Assembly: GCF_000002425.4 (NCBI RefSeq)
Contig: NC_037260.1
Coordinates: 9,721,414-9,785,413, forward strand
DNA from: Physcomitrium patens
Lineage: Eukaryota > Streptophyta > Bryopsida > Funariales > Funariaceae
DNA: 64,000 nt
Reading direction: 5' to 3'
The position numbers and the translations under genes were made by a program. This document shows, one piece after another, positions 23,801 to 37,129 of this stretch. Below the pieces are notes generated by a model. It was given only the letters and a program-made list of their open reading frames with translations. It was not told the DNA's origin and did not search any database. How positions within the stretch are numbered: the first letter of the stretch is position 1; each line of letters opens with the position of its first letter.

Positions 23801-24936
23801 TAATCCTGACTACACTAAAAATTTAGGAATTGATAATTTTGTATATATTACTGATGAGGTCACAACTCAGAGAAAAAGGTGAGAGATCAGAGTATTTAAA
23901 TCTTTTGATTGGTTGAAATCAAGTTCCTAAGATGAATAGATATGGTATGTTTTTTTTTTTTCACATGACACAAGGAGTGTTTAATTCCAGAATTTGCAAA
24001 AGGTGCATCTGACGAGGTGGTTTTTGCGAAAAATTGAACAGGAGTGTTAGAAATTTTTTAAAATAACCATTAAAGAATTTATTAAATAAAATTTTATTTT
24101 TTTATAATTAATTAAATCACAACATGAATTAGCATAACTCAATTTTCAAAAAAGAATTGATATGGTCCATTTCATTGCATCTTTTCACGTTATAATATCT
24201 CCTAAGATCAGGACTTCTAAATAAGAGTGCTTTTTTTTTTTTTTTTTTAAAACAAAGTGAGAGACATTTGCAGTTCTTTTGTACTCTATGGACTTTCAAA
24301 GTGAGATCTTGCATGTAAAGACCTCCAAGTAAATATTATTACTTTTGGTGCTTTTTAAAATGTCATTTGTTAAATTCTATCATACATCTTGGTATTTGGT
24401 TAAATATATTATTAATATATAAAGAAATATATATATTTAAAAAATAATTGTGTACACTTTTTGAGTTTTTAATTTTTTGAGTTTGTATCATTACAATGTA
24501 ATAACTATGTGTATTTTTAATAAAAAGAAATAATTAGTTTAAATCAAATGCAAGAAACAAGGAAATTTTTGTAGAATAACTTAATATTGGTTGTAAAAAG
24601 GTTAAACAAATAATAGCATGAATTATAAACAAGATAAATAATAAAATTTTAATTATGCCAAGTAATATTTAATTTTATTTCAACACATAAGAAAAGAATT
24701 AAATTTTTTAAATTATACTCTAAGATTTAAATAACATAAATGTAAAAATCATCAATGCAATAAGATAATTAAATTTTTAAACTATTACATCTCTAAAATT
24801 AAAATAAAACAATAACAACAACATAAAAATTAAAGTAAACATTTTTGTATGTAAAGACTTAATAATAATCAATTTTATTTATGCAGTTAAATAAATTAAA
24901 AATACAAAGATAATTATATTGTTGTTAATAATCATT

Positions 24937-24971
<35 letters not shown>

Positions 24972-27900
24972 TTAATAGATTTTAAATAAATGAACCAATA
25001 GCAGCATAAAAGTACATTAATAATATTATTTCTTTCATACTCCTAAAAATCTTTATATATCAAGAAGCAATTGTATATAAGATGTTGATTATTTATAAAA
25101 TTTATTTAAAATCTACCATAACAATTTATCATGTTCTTAAGAACAACGATTTATTTTTATAAAATAATTTTAAAATAATATTAAAAAACATTAAAGATCT
25201 AATTTGACAAAAAAAATATGTAAAGGCTGAATGGATAATTTTATGCTATTCATTTTATGAGATAGATATTGCTTAAATTAATTAAAGGCTTAATATTGTA
25301 ATATTTAAATATCTTATTTAATTTTTTAAAAATAATAATCAAAGATACTATTAATATTTTATAGCTATAGATATTTGTTTTCAATATTTTAAAATGATAT
25401 CCTATTAAAATATGATTTAGATGTGTTGAAACTTTAAATATGGTTTGTCTTAGGATAAGCTAAAAGTAATAGTCAATGTGATAAATCATCTTTTTTAGAG
25501 TTGATTGTTTCTTTTCATGTCCTTTTAATACTTTCTTTTATATGGTTATTTATGAAAGTTGTTACTTAGATTTCATATATCATGCCTACTTTAGTAAATA
25601 GAATTAACTAAAGTTTTTTTTTTTTTTTTTGTTTTGTTTTTGTTTTTTTTTTGTTTTTAATTAAATAGTCTTAATTATTGGTAGCAATGACCAATATAAA
25701 AAAATATATTCATTTCTATAAACATATCTTTTATACATTTAGATGCCAACTTTATATCACATTGCAATTCCAAGGTCAAAGACATTTGAGCCAATTGCAA
25801 ATAAGATTGTATTATTTCATGCATTATATTGTAGTTATTCTTATAGAGGTATTACAGAAACAAATGCCAAATAATAAAAATATCTTAAAGCTACTGTGAT
25901 TATGTATCTATTTTTTTAGCATAAATTAAAATTCTTTTAGCCTATGCCAACTACCAATTGCATTCCAAACTAATATACTTTAAAATACTAAAGTATTAAG
26001 TGTAGAAACATTTTATTTTTGAGTAATTTTAATTATAAATACAACAATCAATGTATCTTGGCTAAGTTTTTTTTTATATTTATTGTTCTACTACGAAGTT
26101 TCTTGCAATAAATTTAGATTTTTTTTAGCAATTATATTCTTGTTGTTTTGTACTAAAGAAGAAGAAGAAAAAAAAAAACAAACAAACAAACAAACGCCAA
26201 TAACAATGATGTTTCTTCTTGTACTATTGGTACTATAGCATCAATATAAGAGTTTATTTATTTATTTATTTATATCTAATTAAATTTCTCTATTTACTCT
26301 GTTTTTAAATTTTTATTTTTTTCAAATTCTTAATATTCTAATTAAGTCAAACTTTTTAGTTCCAATTTAGTCAAACTCCTTAATTGCAATTTCAATAGCT
26401 GTATAAATATTATATTCGAGACAAAAAAAATGTTATTCATATATAGATGACTTTCCAAATTGTTTATTTTTAATCCTATAAAAATCAATCTTTACTAGAA
26501 ACATATTAAACAATGATCTATTAAAACTATTAAAATATAAATCAATTATGTATATTTTTTTTATCTGCCATCTTTCTTAAAAATTTTATACCTAAAATCT
26601 CTATCATGATAAAGTATAAGTTGTTAGTAGAAAAGCCATGTTACCTCTTCTTTTCTATTGAATGAAGTAAAAATTATTAATATTTAAATAAGCATATACA
26701 TTTTTTCATTAAAAATTTTAAACATGAGTATGTAATGAATACATGAATTTATTACAAAGGTGGTTTAAACAAATAAAAATCATATTTCACTGTGTCATGT
26801 GCTTTTGTAGAATTAAATTTAATAAATGTCAAGCATTATGTTAATTTCTTTGGTCAAGATTTTGTTTCTTGCATCAATAAAAAAATATTTAAGTAGAAAA
26901 GAAAGAAATCAAATAACATAAGATTTTAAATCATTAATTAATTATTATTCTATATAAAAGTAAATTAAAATTTTATTTGTATAAATTTTTAATATATCTT
27001 AAAACCGAAATTTTGATAATTTGATTGATACTAGTTTTTCTTTTGTAAATATTTCTTCTTAATAGATGTAAAATAATATTGTAATAAATTCTAAAAAAAA
27101 CAATTCTTTGTTTTATGCTTTGAAATATTTTTCTCAGAATTTCTTTGTTGATAGAATTCTAAATGTTTTATAGAGTTATATTATACTACTATCATTTCTT
27201 GGGATTTTGCATTGGCTTTCATGACATCTACTATTTATTTATTTATTTATTTATAATTTCCTAACTATGATGGTTTTTTTTAGCGTCAAAATTTTATTTG
27301 TTAAACTTCAAATAAAAACTTATTTCAAGATGGTATTACTTGCACTTATAGTAGGCAAATGGACTTAATAAAATTTTATATAATAGGTGTAGAAAATATC
27401 TTCTATACTTGCATAATTATAATAAAAATATCTATTTTTATTTTTTAATTTATTTTTTTATATTAAATATTAAATTCTTAAAATTTTTAAATTTTTAAAA
27501 AATACGCTTTTGAGTATCTTCATTAATTTTGTTTTAGCAAATCCAAATTTATAAGCATTAATTCTACATTTATCTAATTCCAATGCCTATAACTTATAAG
27601 TTATGCCAATTCTATTTACTTACGTGTTTAAGTTGATTATTTAGTTTTAGTTTTTTTTATATTTAGTTCTTCTATACTCTACTCCAATTTCTCTAAATTT
27701 ATATTTAATTCTTAACTTCCTTTGGTTTCTCTAAATGTTCCTTCTAATATTAATGTCTTAGTACATTGGGATTCCAACTTGCAAATAAACTTTGGCATTA
27801 CTTTTTGAAACATAGTTTTTTCTTATTATTGTAGCATTGTACTTTAATTTAAAGTAGTTTGACTTGGCTTACTACTCTAAACTTAAACATATGGTAGGGC

Positions 27901-29150
27901 TATAAAAAAATGACCAAGTTGGATATCCATTATTTTTATTTTAAAATTTTTAGTTATATTATTTTTTTTATTTTTCTTTACATCTTTAGAAAACCAAATA
28001 TAAATAATGTGTCACATGATATATGTAGTTTGTTTTGAATATGGTATGGCCAATATGACTTGGATGTCTTCTTTCTTTTAGTGTATATTGATTTATGTTT
28101 TCTATACCAAGGTTGTAGTAGTTAGCTCTATGCATTAATAATTTTGATAGATAGTTATTGGCACATGTTCTTTTTTTTAGAGCTTTTTATTTTCTCATGT
28201 TGGTAATACAACTCTTCTATTACAATTGGCATGTGCAACCATTGTTGCAAATGATTTTATTCTTTTTGACTTACAAATCTTTTAATCTTGATTTTTTTGC
28301 ATGAGTTGAATTACCACAGATAATCAAGAAACAATATACATGCAAGAAATCAAATGAAATTATAATTTCTTAAGTTACATAGTATAACATAAAATTTATT
28401 GTATAACTAGAATTCAATATAAATTTTCCAACTCAACTTTGTTTAAGAATCAATTCTATTTTTATTCAAAATATAAATATTTATCACAAAATTTTATTTC
28501 TATTTTAAAATAATTATAAACTACAACTTATTATTTTCCAACTATTAAAAGTTCATATGTTTATTTTTGGTACAATTTAGAAAGAATCACAAGAGACAAA
28601 GTAATACTTTTAGAAAATTTGAATCTTAATAATCTACAAGATTTCATCGTCTATTTTACCAAACAAGATATAATCCAAAATCACAAATAAAAACATCATT
28701 TCAATGTGCCTCATCAGGACTTTAAATGTTTAAAATACATAACACAATAATTGAAACAATATATTTCGTTAAAATCAGCGATTATTATTTTATTTTGGTA
28801 TGGAAAGAAATTCCAAGATTAAAAAATAATTTTTAATCATTACGTCGTTCGAAATTTTTCAGCTGCCAAATAAACTTGGTTTGGTATAGCTTAAAATCTT
28901 AAGAAGCAATTATTCCCTCCATTTCAATTTTTTTCCAAGAGACCTTTCAACTTTGAGACTATCCACTTCAAAACAACAATCTCTCTCTAAAAACAAGCCC
29001 AATTACAATAACGTCCAGCCTTTCTGGCTTTGACAAAAACATCGAAGAACTAAAATAGCAATGCACTTTGACTACCATTTGGGAACTATGTATCATGTGG
29101 GGCCCCCCTAAAATCACCTGATCTCAATTTTCACTCTAAATAATTGCAAG
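23800..29150. other. AT-rich desert without recognisable genes
   Basis: More than 5 kb of very AT-rich sequence with homopolymer T and A runs (near 24.23 and 25.61 kb), (TA)n at 24940-24968, an (AAAC)n run near 26.18 kb and two TTTA arrays. I looked for transposase and reverse-transcriptase motifs on both strands and recognised none; heavily decayed elements cannot be excluded. Confidence 0.5.
24940..24968. repeat. (TA)n microsatellite
   Basis: Uninterrupted TA dinucleotide array in the AT-rich desert. Confidence 0.9.
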
Positions 29151-29615
29151 AATCCTCTTGACTGCATGAGATCAAGGCTTACAGGCTCTCAAAATGGGAC
29201 TAAACAATCACCTATCTAGAAAATTGCACCACGCCTCAAAATGGGCTGCATTCAGTGTTGTGCTAGGTGGAATAAGATTAGGGAGCGCATCCGTAAATCC
29301 CAGGTTTGAATAGGAATGAATTGGATAAGTGTAGGGCCAAGTCTTGTGCAGCCAGCAGCAAGTTATCCCCGAAATCACTAACTTGGAGAACGGAGCCAAT
29401 ACTCAGCTAAACTGAAATCTGCTCAACCTTCACATAAGATACATGGTACACATCAGACAGAGCTTAGATTCACTCTCAGTTTCTTGCCAGTGCACTCCTC
29501 GGGTCACTACACTTGATCTCCACCCAGAATGTAACGACCACTCACGCTAGTAAACCTATCAGATACTGGCTAAAAAGTAACGCAAAAAACAACACACAGA
29601 TCTAATCTGAATCAC
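29150..29615 (-). other. 3' flank of the SIN3-like gene
   Basis: Composition rises to gene-like complexity just downstream of the SIN3 stop codon; this probably includes its 3' UTR. No ORF of note. Confidence 0.4.
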
Positions 29616-32600
29616 TTACTCGACCTTCAAACTCTCCATTTCTTGCATCCACTTATGAAACAGACCCACCCTCTTCGGCCCCACCTTCACCTTCCGTCTC
29701 TTGCCTCCTGGCATTGACCTCCAAAACACGTCTTCCGTGTCTAGCACGTACGACACTTTCGACGTCCGACATGTCATCTTTATCTCCAGCCCGTTCACTA
29801 TGTTCACATCTTCCCCATAATCCACACCCTCTCCCACCAACCTCCGCTTCAAGTTTCGTGCCACAAATACCTGCCTGCCCTTGCCTGATGGTACTGACGT
29901 CAAAAACCCATCCAAGTATCTCTGAAAGGGGCTCTCGAAAGCGTGCCCAGGAACGTCCGAATTCTCCATCAGCTGTATCAGCAACTCGTTCGGACTGCAC
30001 CTCTGCTCAAAACGGTATATGCTCTCGTCGTTTAGCAAGACGCAAACATCTGCATAATACACTGTGTCCACGGCCTCCCGCCCATTCTCGTATGCGTAGA
30101 GTGTCAGTAGCTTTTGTACCACGTCGTCTGTCGCAGCCGCTTCCAGCTGCTTCACCAGCTTGAAAATCAACTCGTCCAGCGTGAATAGCATGTAGGACTG
30201 TATTCCTATAATTGCCCTGCACTCGTCTTCAAACTTTGAATTATCTATGGATCCGTCCAGTAACGCATACAGCAGTTGAATAAACCGAAGGTATAAATTG
30301 GGATGAGAGCTGCCATCGCTGCCCTCACAGCCATTTCTTTTAAATGCCTGCGCATTTAGTTTCGCTGACAGAAGCCGCTCGTACAGAGTTTGGTAGAGCC
30401 TGATCACACAAAATAAAATCGTCACACGCTTCTTCACACACGGACATGACACACATCCTACTACAAAACTACGTCATCACCACAGCTGCACAAGCCCTAG
30501 CTCCATCACAATGCACAAGAAACGGCTCTGCAAAACATAATTGACAGCTTTGATTGACACCATCCTTATGCTAAAATATATATCAACCAACTGTCTAAAA
30601 AATCTCACTTTTCACAATACAAGAAATAAGCAAGGACTCACTGCCCAACCTAAGCAAAATGTAAAACATGTCGTTCCCGAAAAAGATTCCTCCGCCTTTC
30701 TTCCCCCGGGATGACACATCCAACCCTGCAACGGAACTGGTATAAACAGCCAGTGGCATGCAATGTGCAAATGGGTGATCTGAATCTCCAAATGGCATGT
30801 TACCATCTCCATCTGCATCATCAATGTCCGTCATGCCCTCCGCCTCCCCTTCGCTCTCTGTTTTCCCTTCTCCCTGTTCATGCTTAGACTGCTCGCCACC
30901 TGACAGCTCACATCCAGAAATCCCCTCCCTAGCTTCAGAAGGACTATCGCTGTCCTCGCTCGACATCTGGGCACTTTCCACGCCAACTTCATCTGGAGCA
31001 CCAGAAAACAGTGGTCGACCACAGTCCCTCATTATTAATAATCAAGCTACCAAAAACAAACAAAAACCACCACCAAACATACTAAACAACTGCAAAAAAC
31101 ACAAATTCAAAAAATTGATTCACATAAACCACTGTCACAAACAAACCCTTTCCAACGAGCAATTCACAAGCAACAGTTAAATTCACGCCTCCGTGTACTA
31201 ATCAAAAACACTCCATGAGACTGACTTGTAAATGCACATCATGAAATCCCTTGATGTGTGGGCAGGATCAACACTCAGTTTACGACATTTCTACACAGCC
31301 CCCTAACTTTTATCACAACTACCTTGTTCATGCTCCATTTCCGCTCCACCCACTCCTTCTGCAACCTCCTCATGACCGCATAGCTTCACCGCGTCGTTCT
31401 CGCCCTTCCCCCGCCGCGGACTGCACTTCGACGGCTTTCGCTTCTCCCGCTCCGACAAAGGCGATAGCTCACCTTCCTCTCTGTCTGCGACACCATGGGC
31501 GCCATTGCCCTCCGCCGCTAAACCACCACCACCACCCACCACCGATCTGCTTCCCGTATTCTCACCATGCCTCACATTTGACCGCTTTTTCACATCGTCC
31601 CGATCTGCTGTCCCGCTGCTCTGCCTCGCCCCACTGTTCCCTTCGCGTAACCGGCCGCACCCTTCCGTCCGTGCAGCCGTGCCTTCTCCATCATCCTCAG
31701 CTGCACCTCTCACCACACCTTCTCTCGCGCTGTCACCACCTCGCACATCCACTTCTCCTCCTGCATTGTCGACTAAATTCTTCTCTCCACAAACGGCTGC
31801 TTGCTGAAGTTCTCCATTCGTAGTACATTCCGTCACCCGAGCCCTACATTCCTCCACGCCCACCACCTCCACACCTCTGCCCAAGATGCCCTGTCCTTCA
31901 AGTGCAGCGGTCCCGCCCTCCGGGCTGCTTGTCTCATCACCTTCACTGCCACCGCTCTTTCGACCAGTTCCATCCTCGCCTTTGCCCTCCACCGACTTCC
32001 CCTTCACCCCTTCCTCCATGTCCTCCACCCCCTGCGAACGCGACGATAGGCCTAGAACCGGCTCCACGAACATCCTCCACATTTGCATCGTCCTCTCCGC
32101 GTGGTCCGGCGAGCTACTGATCTCTTCCGACGAGTACTTTATTATCTGGTATATGTCGTCGTGGATCGACATGTCGCTGAACTCGTACCGCAGATCCGGC
32201 AGCAGAGGCCTTCGATTACCCGCTGCAACTGCCAACATCATGTCGTCCTCTCTTCTCCTCTTCTCATTCATCTCCTTGATCTCTGCCAGCAGCCCCTTCG
32301 TACTCAGCGCCTTCTTGTCCTGCGACCTGAAGTAGAAGCTGCGGTGGTCCAGCGCCTTGTAGCAGTTCTTTGCGTACACCTCCGACCACACCTTGTTCAT
32401 AACCTCCCGGCATCGAGTCCACTCCTCCTCCTTCTGCACCAGGCGCGAGTGTACCACAGGCATCGCTCGGCTCGTGTTCTTTCGGACTGCCTCCAACATG
32501 TCCAGCCCGTGGTCCCCGTATATCCGCTCGATGCACCTCAAATTGATCGCAGACAAAAACTCGTCCACAGGAGGCAATGCCTCCGCCTGCCCGCTCTGCT

Positions 32601-34509
32601 CCTCTTGCTTCGAAGTGTATTCTCCCACCAACTTCGCCGTCACCGCCGTACCTTCCAGTAGCATGTCCAGTTCGAACCGGTCGTCCTCGCACCGAAACAG
32701 GCTCTCCTCGTACTGGTTCTTCCGCATGTGCTTGAACGAGTAGTCCTCGCTCCCGGACGTCACCGACACCCAGCTGTCGTTCAACACTGAGTTCCCAAGC
32801 GCCGTCCGATGGCTCGACACTGGCCGAGGATAATACTTTGGCAGCAGCCGGTAGCTCGGAGTGCATCGATCGCAGTTCGACAAATCTAGCTCTGATATCG
32901 GCTTGTTGATGTACTTGTCCTTGTTCGAAGACACTTTATGGCCCCCCTCCTTCGCAGCCTGCGATGGCTTCACGTCCCGCTCTCTCTCCCTATCCCTCTC
33001 CCGCTCCTTGTCCTTCTCTCGGTTCCTCTCTCGCTCGCCGTCCCTCTCTGTTTTCACGGCCTTCACAGGTGCCGCATCCGCGAAATCCTGCAGCTTGCGC
33101 CCGTTGAACACTCCTGCCAGATACCCCTCCACATTCTCGCAGTGCGTCAGGAACTCGGTGAATCCCTCCATCAGATCAGCATGCTTGCCCAGGATGTCGC
33201 CCACCAGGGTCTGCAGCTCCGCGCGGGTGATAATTTCCTGGCTGAAGATGTTCAGACATTTCAGAAACTCCTGGTATGTGTCTCGGCTGCGCAGTCGGGC
33301 CTTAACCTTGTCAAAAAACGGGTACTGCACGCCGATCGCAGCCTTTACCGCTTTCTTGTCATCCGTTGACGCTTGGGGTACAGACCCGGAGAAACCCTCG
33401 CCTCCCTCGCCAGCCTGGGACTGCCTCCTGATGGCGTCGCTCGCATTACGGGCAGACGTCCTCTTCGCGGGCTTCTGCTTCGCGAAATCGTTCTGCGTGT
33501 CCCGACCTCCTTCCTCCTTGACAACTGTATCCTTCCTGTGCCTGTCCTCGGAATTTCTCAAACAGAGTCAGACTTGCTCACTTTCAGCTACATGCATACA
33601 AAACCTCCGTAATGTCGAGGAAGCACGTAGTCATGCAAGACATCCTAAACCTTAAACAGGTTGGGTAATGACCATATAGTTAGAAGCCTACCCAAATTCG
33701 CTCGTCTCGTCGTCCTTGTCCAGCTTTACACGATCTTTGTCTACAAGTCTTTCAGGCTCTCGATCTCGACTTCGTTCACCCGGCATAGCTAAAGACTTCT
33801 CCTTCTTGGGAATTATCAGCCTATCGTTAGATGGTTTCCCACTTGCTTTAAACCCTGCCTCGTCTCGTTGGTGTGCATTATGCTGCATGGGTATGGCATT
33901 GGGTTGACCCGTTCCCATCGCGGCACTGTTCGTTCCAGGCAGAAAGTATGTGAACTCTTCCAGCAGATCGGGATGGTCAGCAAACAGCTTAGCCACCTCT
34001 TGATACACCTCATTGATGGTCTTATTACCTTTCCGGTAGAAGTTCAGAATCTCCAAAAACTGTTTGTACACACTCTCTTTTGTTGCAAACCGAGACTTAA
34101 TCTTGCTTACGTAGTTGATCGCCTGGTCAAACTCCACCGCAGGCTTCTCCTCCTCCGGCTGCGTGATCTCGTATCCTCTAGGAAGGAACGCGTTGAAGCC
34201 CATAATCAATTGCGGGTGTCCCTTAAACAACTGCTTCACGCGGCTGATCACACCGGCAGTGTCCACTTTCTGCGCTTTGAAGTCTTTCATAACCTCCAAA
34301 AACTCGTCGTACTTGGGCTTGTCCTCCTGGAATTTTTCCTTCACGGCTTTCAAGTACGCAAGCGCATCGTCAGTGGTCAACCGATGTCCGTTAGCTACCG
34401 AAATGGTTTTGTTTCCGGCAACTTCGGAATCTTCGCCTATCCGAGGTCCCGCAGCTCGCTTGCCCTGAGGGGGAGCATTGTCATCTCCCCCCCTCTCTCG
34501 CTTCTTCAT
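29616..34509 (-). CDS. SIN3-like transcriptional co-repressor scaffold, 1392 aa
   Basis: Four exons on the minus strand: 34509-33692, 33556-31323, 30992-30650, 30399-29616 (4179 nt, in frame throughout). Three paired amphipathic helix domains lie at about residues 45-112, 126-192 and 350-415; each has the LF..HP.L or equivalent core. Next come an Arg/Glu/Asp-rich linker (about 442-470) and the Sin3 histone-deacetylase interaction domain starting near 490 ([20 protein letters not shown]). The conserved C-terminal Sin3 region includes [19 protein letters not shown], spanning the exon 3/4 junction. SIN3 bridges DNA-binding repressors, via PAH domains, to class I histone deacetylases in the nucleus. 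Length is close to Arabidopsis SNL proteins. A long acidic and Gly-rich stretch (about 810-1100) separates the two conserved halves. The exon 3 acceptor was chosen because it alone restores the acidic frame that precedes the final domain. Confidence 0.93.
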
Positions 34510-35410
34510 GTTTCCGACTCCACGCTCAATCTACTCTCAAGCTACAACAATTCCCACAAATCACCGACGACGCAACATCACACGGACTGACACGTCCAGT
34601 GCGTCTAATGCACACACGTTCAGACGTTGGATCGATGTCGTCTTCCAGCATTCGCAACAGTCCCAGAAAATAACAACAACCCATCAACGCCGCGAGAGCT
34701 CTTCTTTCACTCGCGATTAACGCGGCGTTTCCACATTGTTCGCCCTCTCCGCACCCCGGAAAACGCTCCCATCCAGCCTTGCTTGCGCACCACTAGCACA
34801 AGTAGAGCTAAATCCTTCAATCCTCCTCAACCCGTCCCCCGAAAAGTGAACATTCTGTCACACCACATCACCTACTATCAGAAACCAGCAATTCTCCAGA
34901 GGTACAAAACCGAAAACAGAAAACTGAAAAAACGACAACTCTTCTCCCGCACTACTCGTTTCACTCTCTCTCCCACTCTCACTCTCCCTTATCTCGTCCA
35001 TGTCCCTCACCTCCTCCGCCAGTGCACACATCCATACGATTCACTCGCAACCCCACGGTCCCGCATAGCAGAGGGAAATAAACCCCATCGTCGGCGCAAT
35101 CAGAAGCATTCCTACCCATCCGTTGAAACCTTCGTCGAGACAACACTGAAGGAGAAACAAGAACGCTGCAGCGCCAAAGAAGACATACAGACGCGCACAC
35201 ACACACACAGAGGATCGCAGCGAGAGGAAAGGGGAAAAACAAGAAGGCAACTGAGGCGACGCCGCGAGAGACGCGTCCACAAAGAGCGAAGAGAGAGAGA
35301 GTGAGCGAAGGACCCTCGCCCCCCGAAGACACAAATCCTGCCACTCTGCCGCAGGGTCTAGTGTGTACGACATTAATTACTTCTTAAATAGACGACGAAG
35401 AAGAAGACCC

Positions 35411-35443
<33 letters not shown>

Positions 35444-35460
35444 TATTCCCCCTTTGAGAA
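34510..35460 (-). promoter_or_regulatory. Promoter and 5' UTR region of the SIN3-like gene
   Basis: GC-richer sequence upstream of the SIN3 ATG. It includes CT-rich tracts near 34.96-34.99 kb, a CA repeat near 35.20 kb, an AG repeat near 35.29 kb and an (ACG)10 trinucleotide array at 35411-35440. Overlapping ORFs here are low complexity and not credible proteins. No TATA box could be chosen. Confidence 0.45.
35411..35440. repeat. (ACG)10 trinucleotide microsatellite
   Basis: Ten uninterrupted ACG units upstream of the SIN3-like gene, preceded by GAC/GAA triplets. Confidence 0.95.
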
Positions 35461-35516
35461 GAAGGAGGAAATTGAGTCTCTGCGAGAGAGAAGCGCACAG
35501 CACAGCACAACACAGC

Positions 35517-35702
35517 ATGGCTATGGCTTCGGCATTGCTGCTGCACAGCAATCGGCGTCGCGCAGGCTCGCGATCGAACGGCGTCCATCTGCGGCGGAGG
35601 CGCATGCCTGACGCTGACGCGCGGCGACGGCATCCACTGCGTTCTGAGTTAGACGCAGCGGCACTGTTGAGAAACCAAATGGTGTTAAACAGGGTGGTGT
35701 GA
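35517..35702 (+). pseudogene. Orphan GC-rich ORF, possible stranded first exon
   Basis: An ATG at 35517 opens a 61-codon frame rich in Arg and Ala (starting MAMASALLLHSNRRR), the composition of an organellar transit peptide. It ends just before the sequence turns abruptly AT-rich near 35.76 kb, close to the MULE fossil. It could be the remains of a gene whose body was lost or displaced, an upstream part of a divergent transcript, or chance. No domain is recognisable. Confidence 0.2.
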
Positions 35703-35759
35703 TACAGCCCCCTCCCTTGGAACTGTAAAGCCATCTTGGTTTCTGAAACTGCTGGATCG

Positions 35760-36180
35760 TAGTCTGTGCTTGTGCCTAAACTTGTGCAGTATCTATGTCT
35801 TCATAGGTTTATCCATCCTCATTAGTAGAGGTTATTCTATTTTGATTCCAAATACCACATTTTTCTTTTTTCTTGTGTATTGGTATGTGAATAAATATTC
35901 AAATTGGGATTTATGGGTTGAAATGTACTATGAGAGAATATTATATGCTATTGTTATGGGTGGTTATTCTTGTCCATGGTTTGTGTGTGCAAAATCAATA
36001 TTTGGAGTTGGTTAATTGTTGCCAACTATTTGCATGGGTTTTTGGTTTTGGTAAGGGAATTGTTAATGCTAAATCCCCAACTCTTGTTGCTACACCCTAA
36101 TTAAAGACTGCAAAAATTTGGGGGGAGAGGGGGCACTTAGAAGAGGCAGCAACCTCTTTTGCGGCAACCTCATTGGCTAG
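35760..36180. other. Transition region, no gene seen
   Basis: ORFs at 35770-36015 and 35918-36100 are hydrophobic and unrecognised. The segment lies between the GC-rich SIN3 promoter region and the MULE terminal repeat. Confidence 0.35.
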
Positions 36181-36259
36181 TTAGCAAGCACAATCAAAGA
36201 GCAATGCCCTTGTATGAATATTTGGAGACAAAGCTTCCAAAAAGATATGTATACATATA

Positions 36260-36300
<41 letters not shown>

Positions 36301-37097
36301 TGGATTTTGTATGGACAAGGTGATTTTGAAATGAAGAGATTCTTTTTGGAAATCTAGTCTCAAAAATCATCTCTCTTTCTTTCTAATTTTTTTTGTCACT
36401 TTTCTCTACATTTTCTTTACTGTTTGGTTGATTCCAAAGATCTTCCATTTGTGAGTTGCCCATTCTCAAACTATTAGGACAAGTACAAATATTATGCTTA
36501 ACTTGACCACATGCCTTACATTTTTTCTATCTAACTTCACAACCTTCCACAATCTAAAACAACAAAGGATTGATAGATGATGCTTGTATATAATTCAAAG
36601 TTCTAGGATGACGACTTCTTATCTATTGAGGGAATGGATTATTTGGAGCACAAAAGCATTGTGATGCCAATTGGATCACTCTTTTTTATGTTAAAATTTG
36701 TTGATCTAGAGCCAAATTAGAATAGATGTCAATAAGAGATATTAAAATTGAAGTGATTGCAAGCACTCTATTTTTCAAAAGAAGATGGGCATTTGGTATA
36801 GAAGGTGGATGATCAAGGTGCTATTGAAGATGAAAGTTACCAATAAGCAATACACCAATCTTTGCCTTCAATTCTCTCTCTTGATGATCAAGGTATATGA
36901 TGATTCAATTATAAATGTCATAAAAATCAAGTGTCAATATTTCAAACCATTTTTTTAAATACTAATTAACTACTTTGTAAGCAAAAGGTATTGATGTTGC
37001 CAAAGTGAAATATTAAGAGAATCTAGATGAAACAAAGTGATTCTTTAAAGGTACTTAAGTCATAGAAATATAAGTGATAATACTTGAGTCACTAACA

Positions 37098-37129
<32 letters not shown>

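Noticed and set aside
31303-31322. Read-through of SIN3 exon 2 to a stop just after its donor
   Set aside because: This would drop the conserved C-terminal Sin3 region; the GT donor after 31323 and the acceptor before 30992 restore the frame.
32861-33655. 264-codon plus-strand ORF across SIN3 exon 2
   Set aside because: It is antisense to strongly conserved SIN3 coding sequence; the Ser/Leu/Arg-rich translation is typical of a shadow frame.
34627-35304. 225-codon plus-strand ORF upstream of SIN3
   Set aside because: It lies in the GC-rich leader with simple repeats and Arg/Thr-rich composition; it looks like chance.
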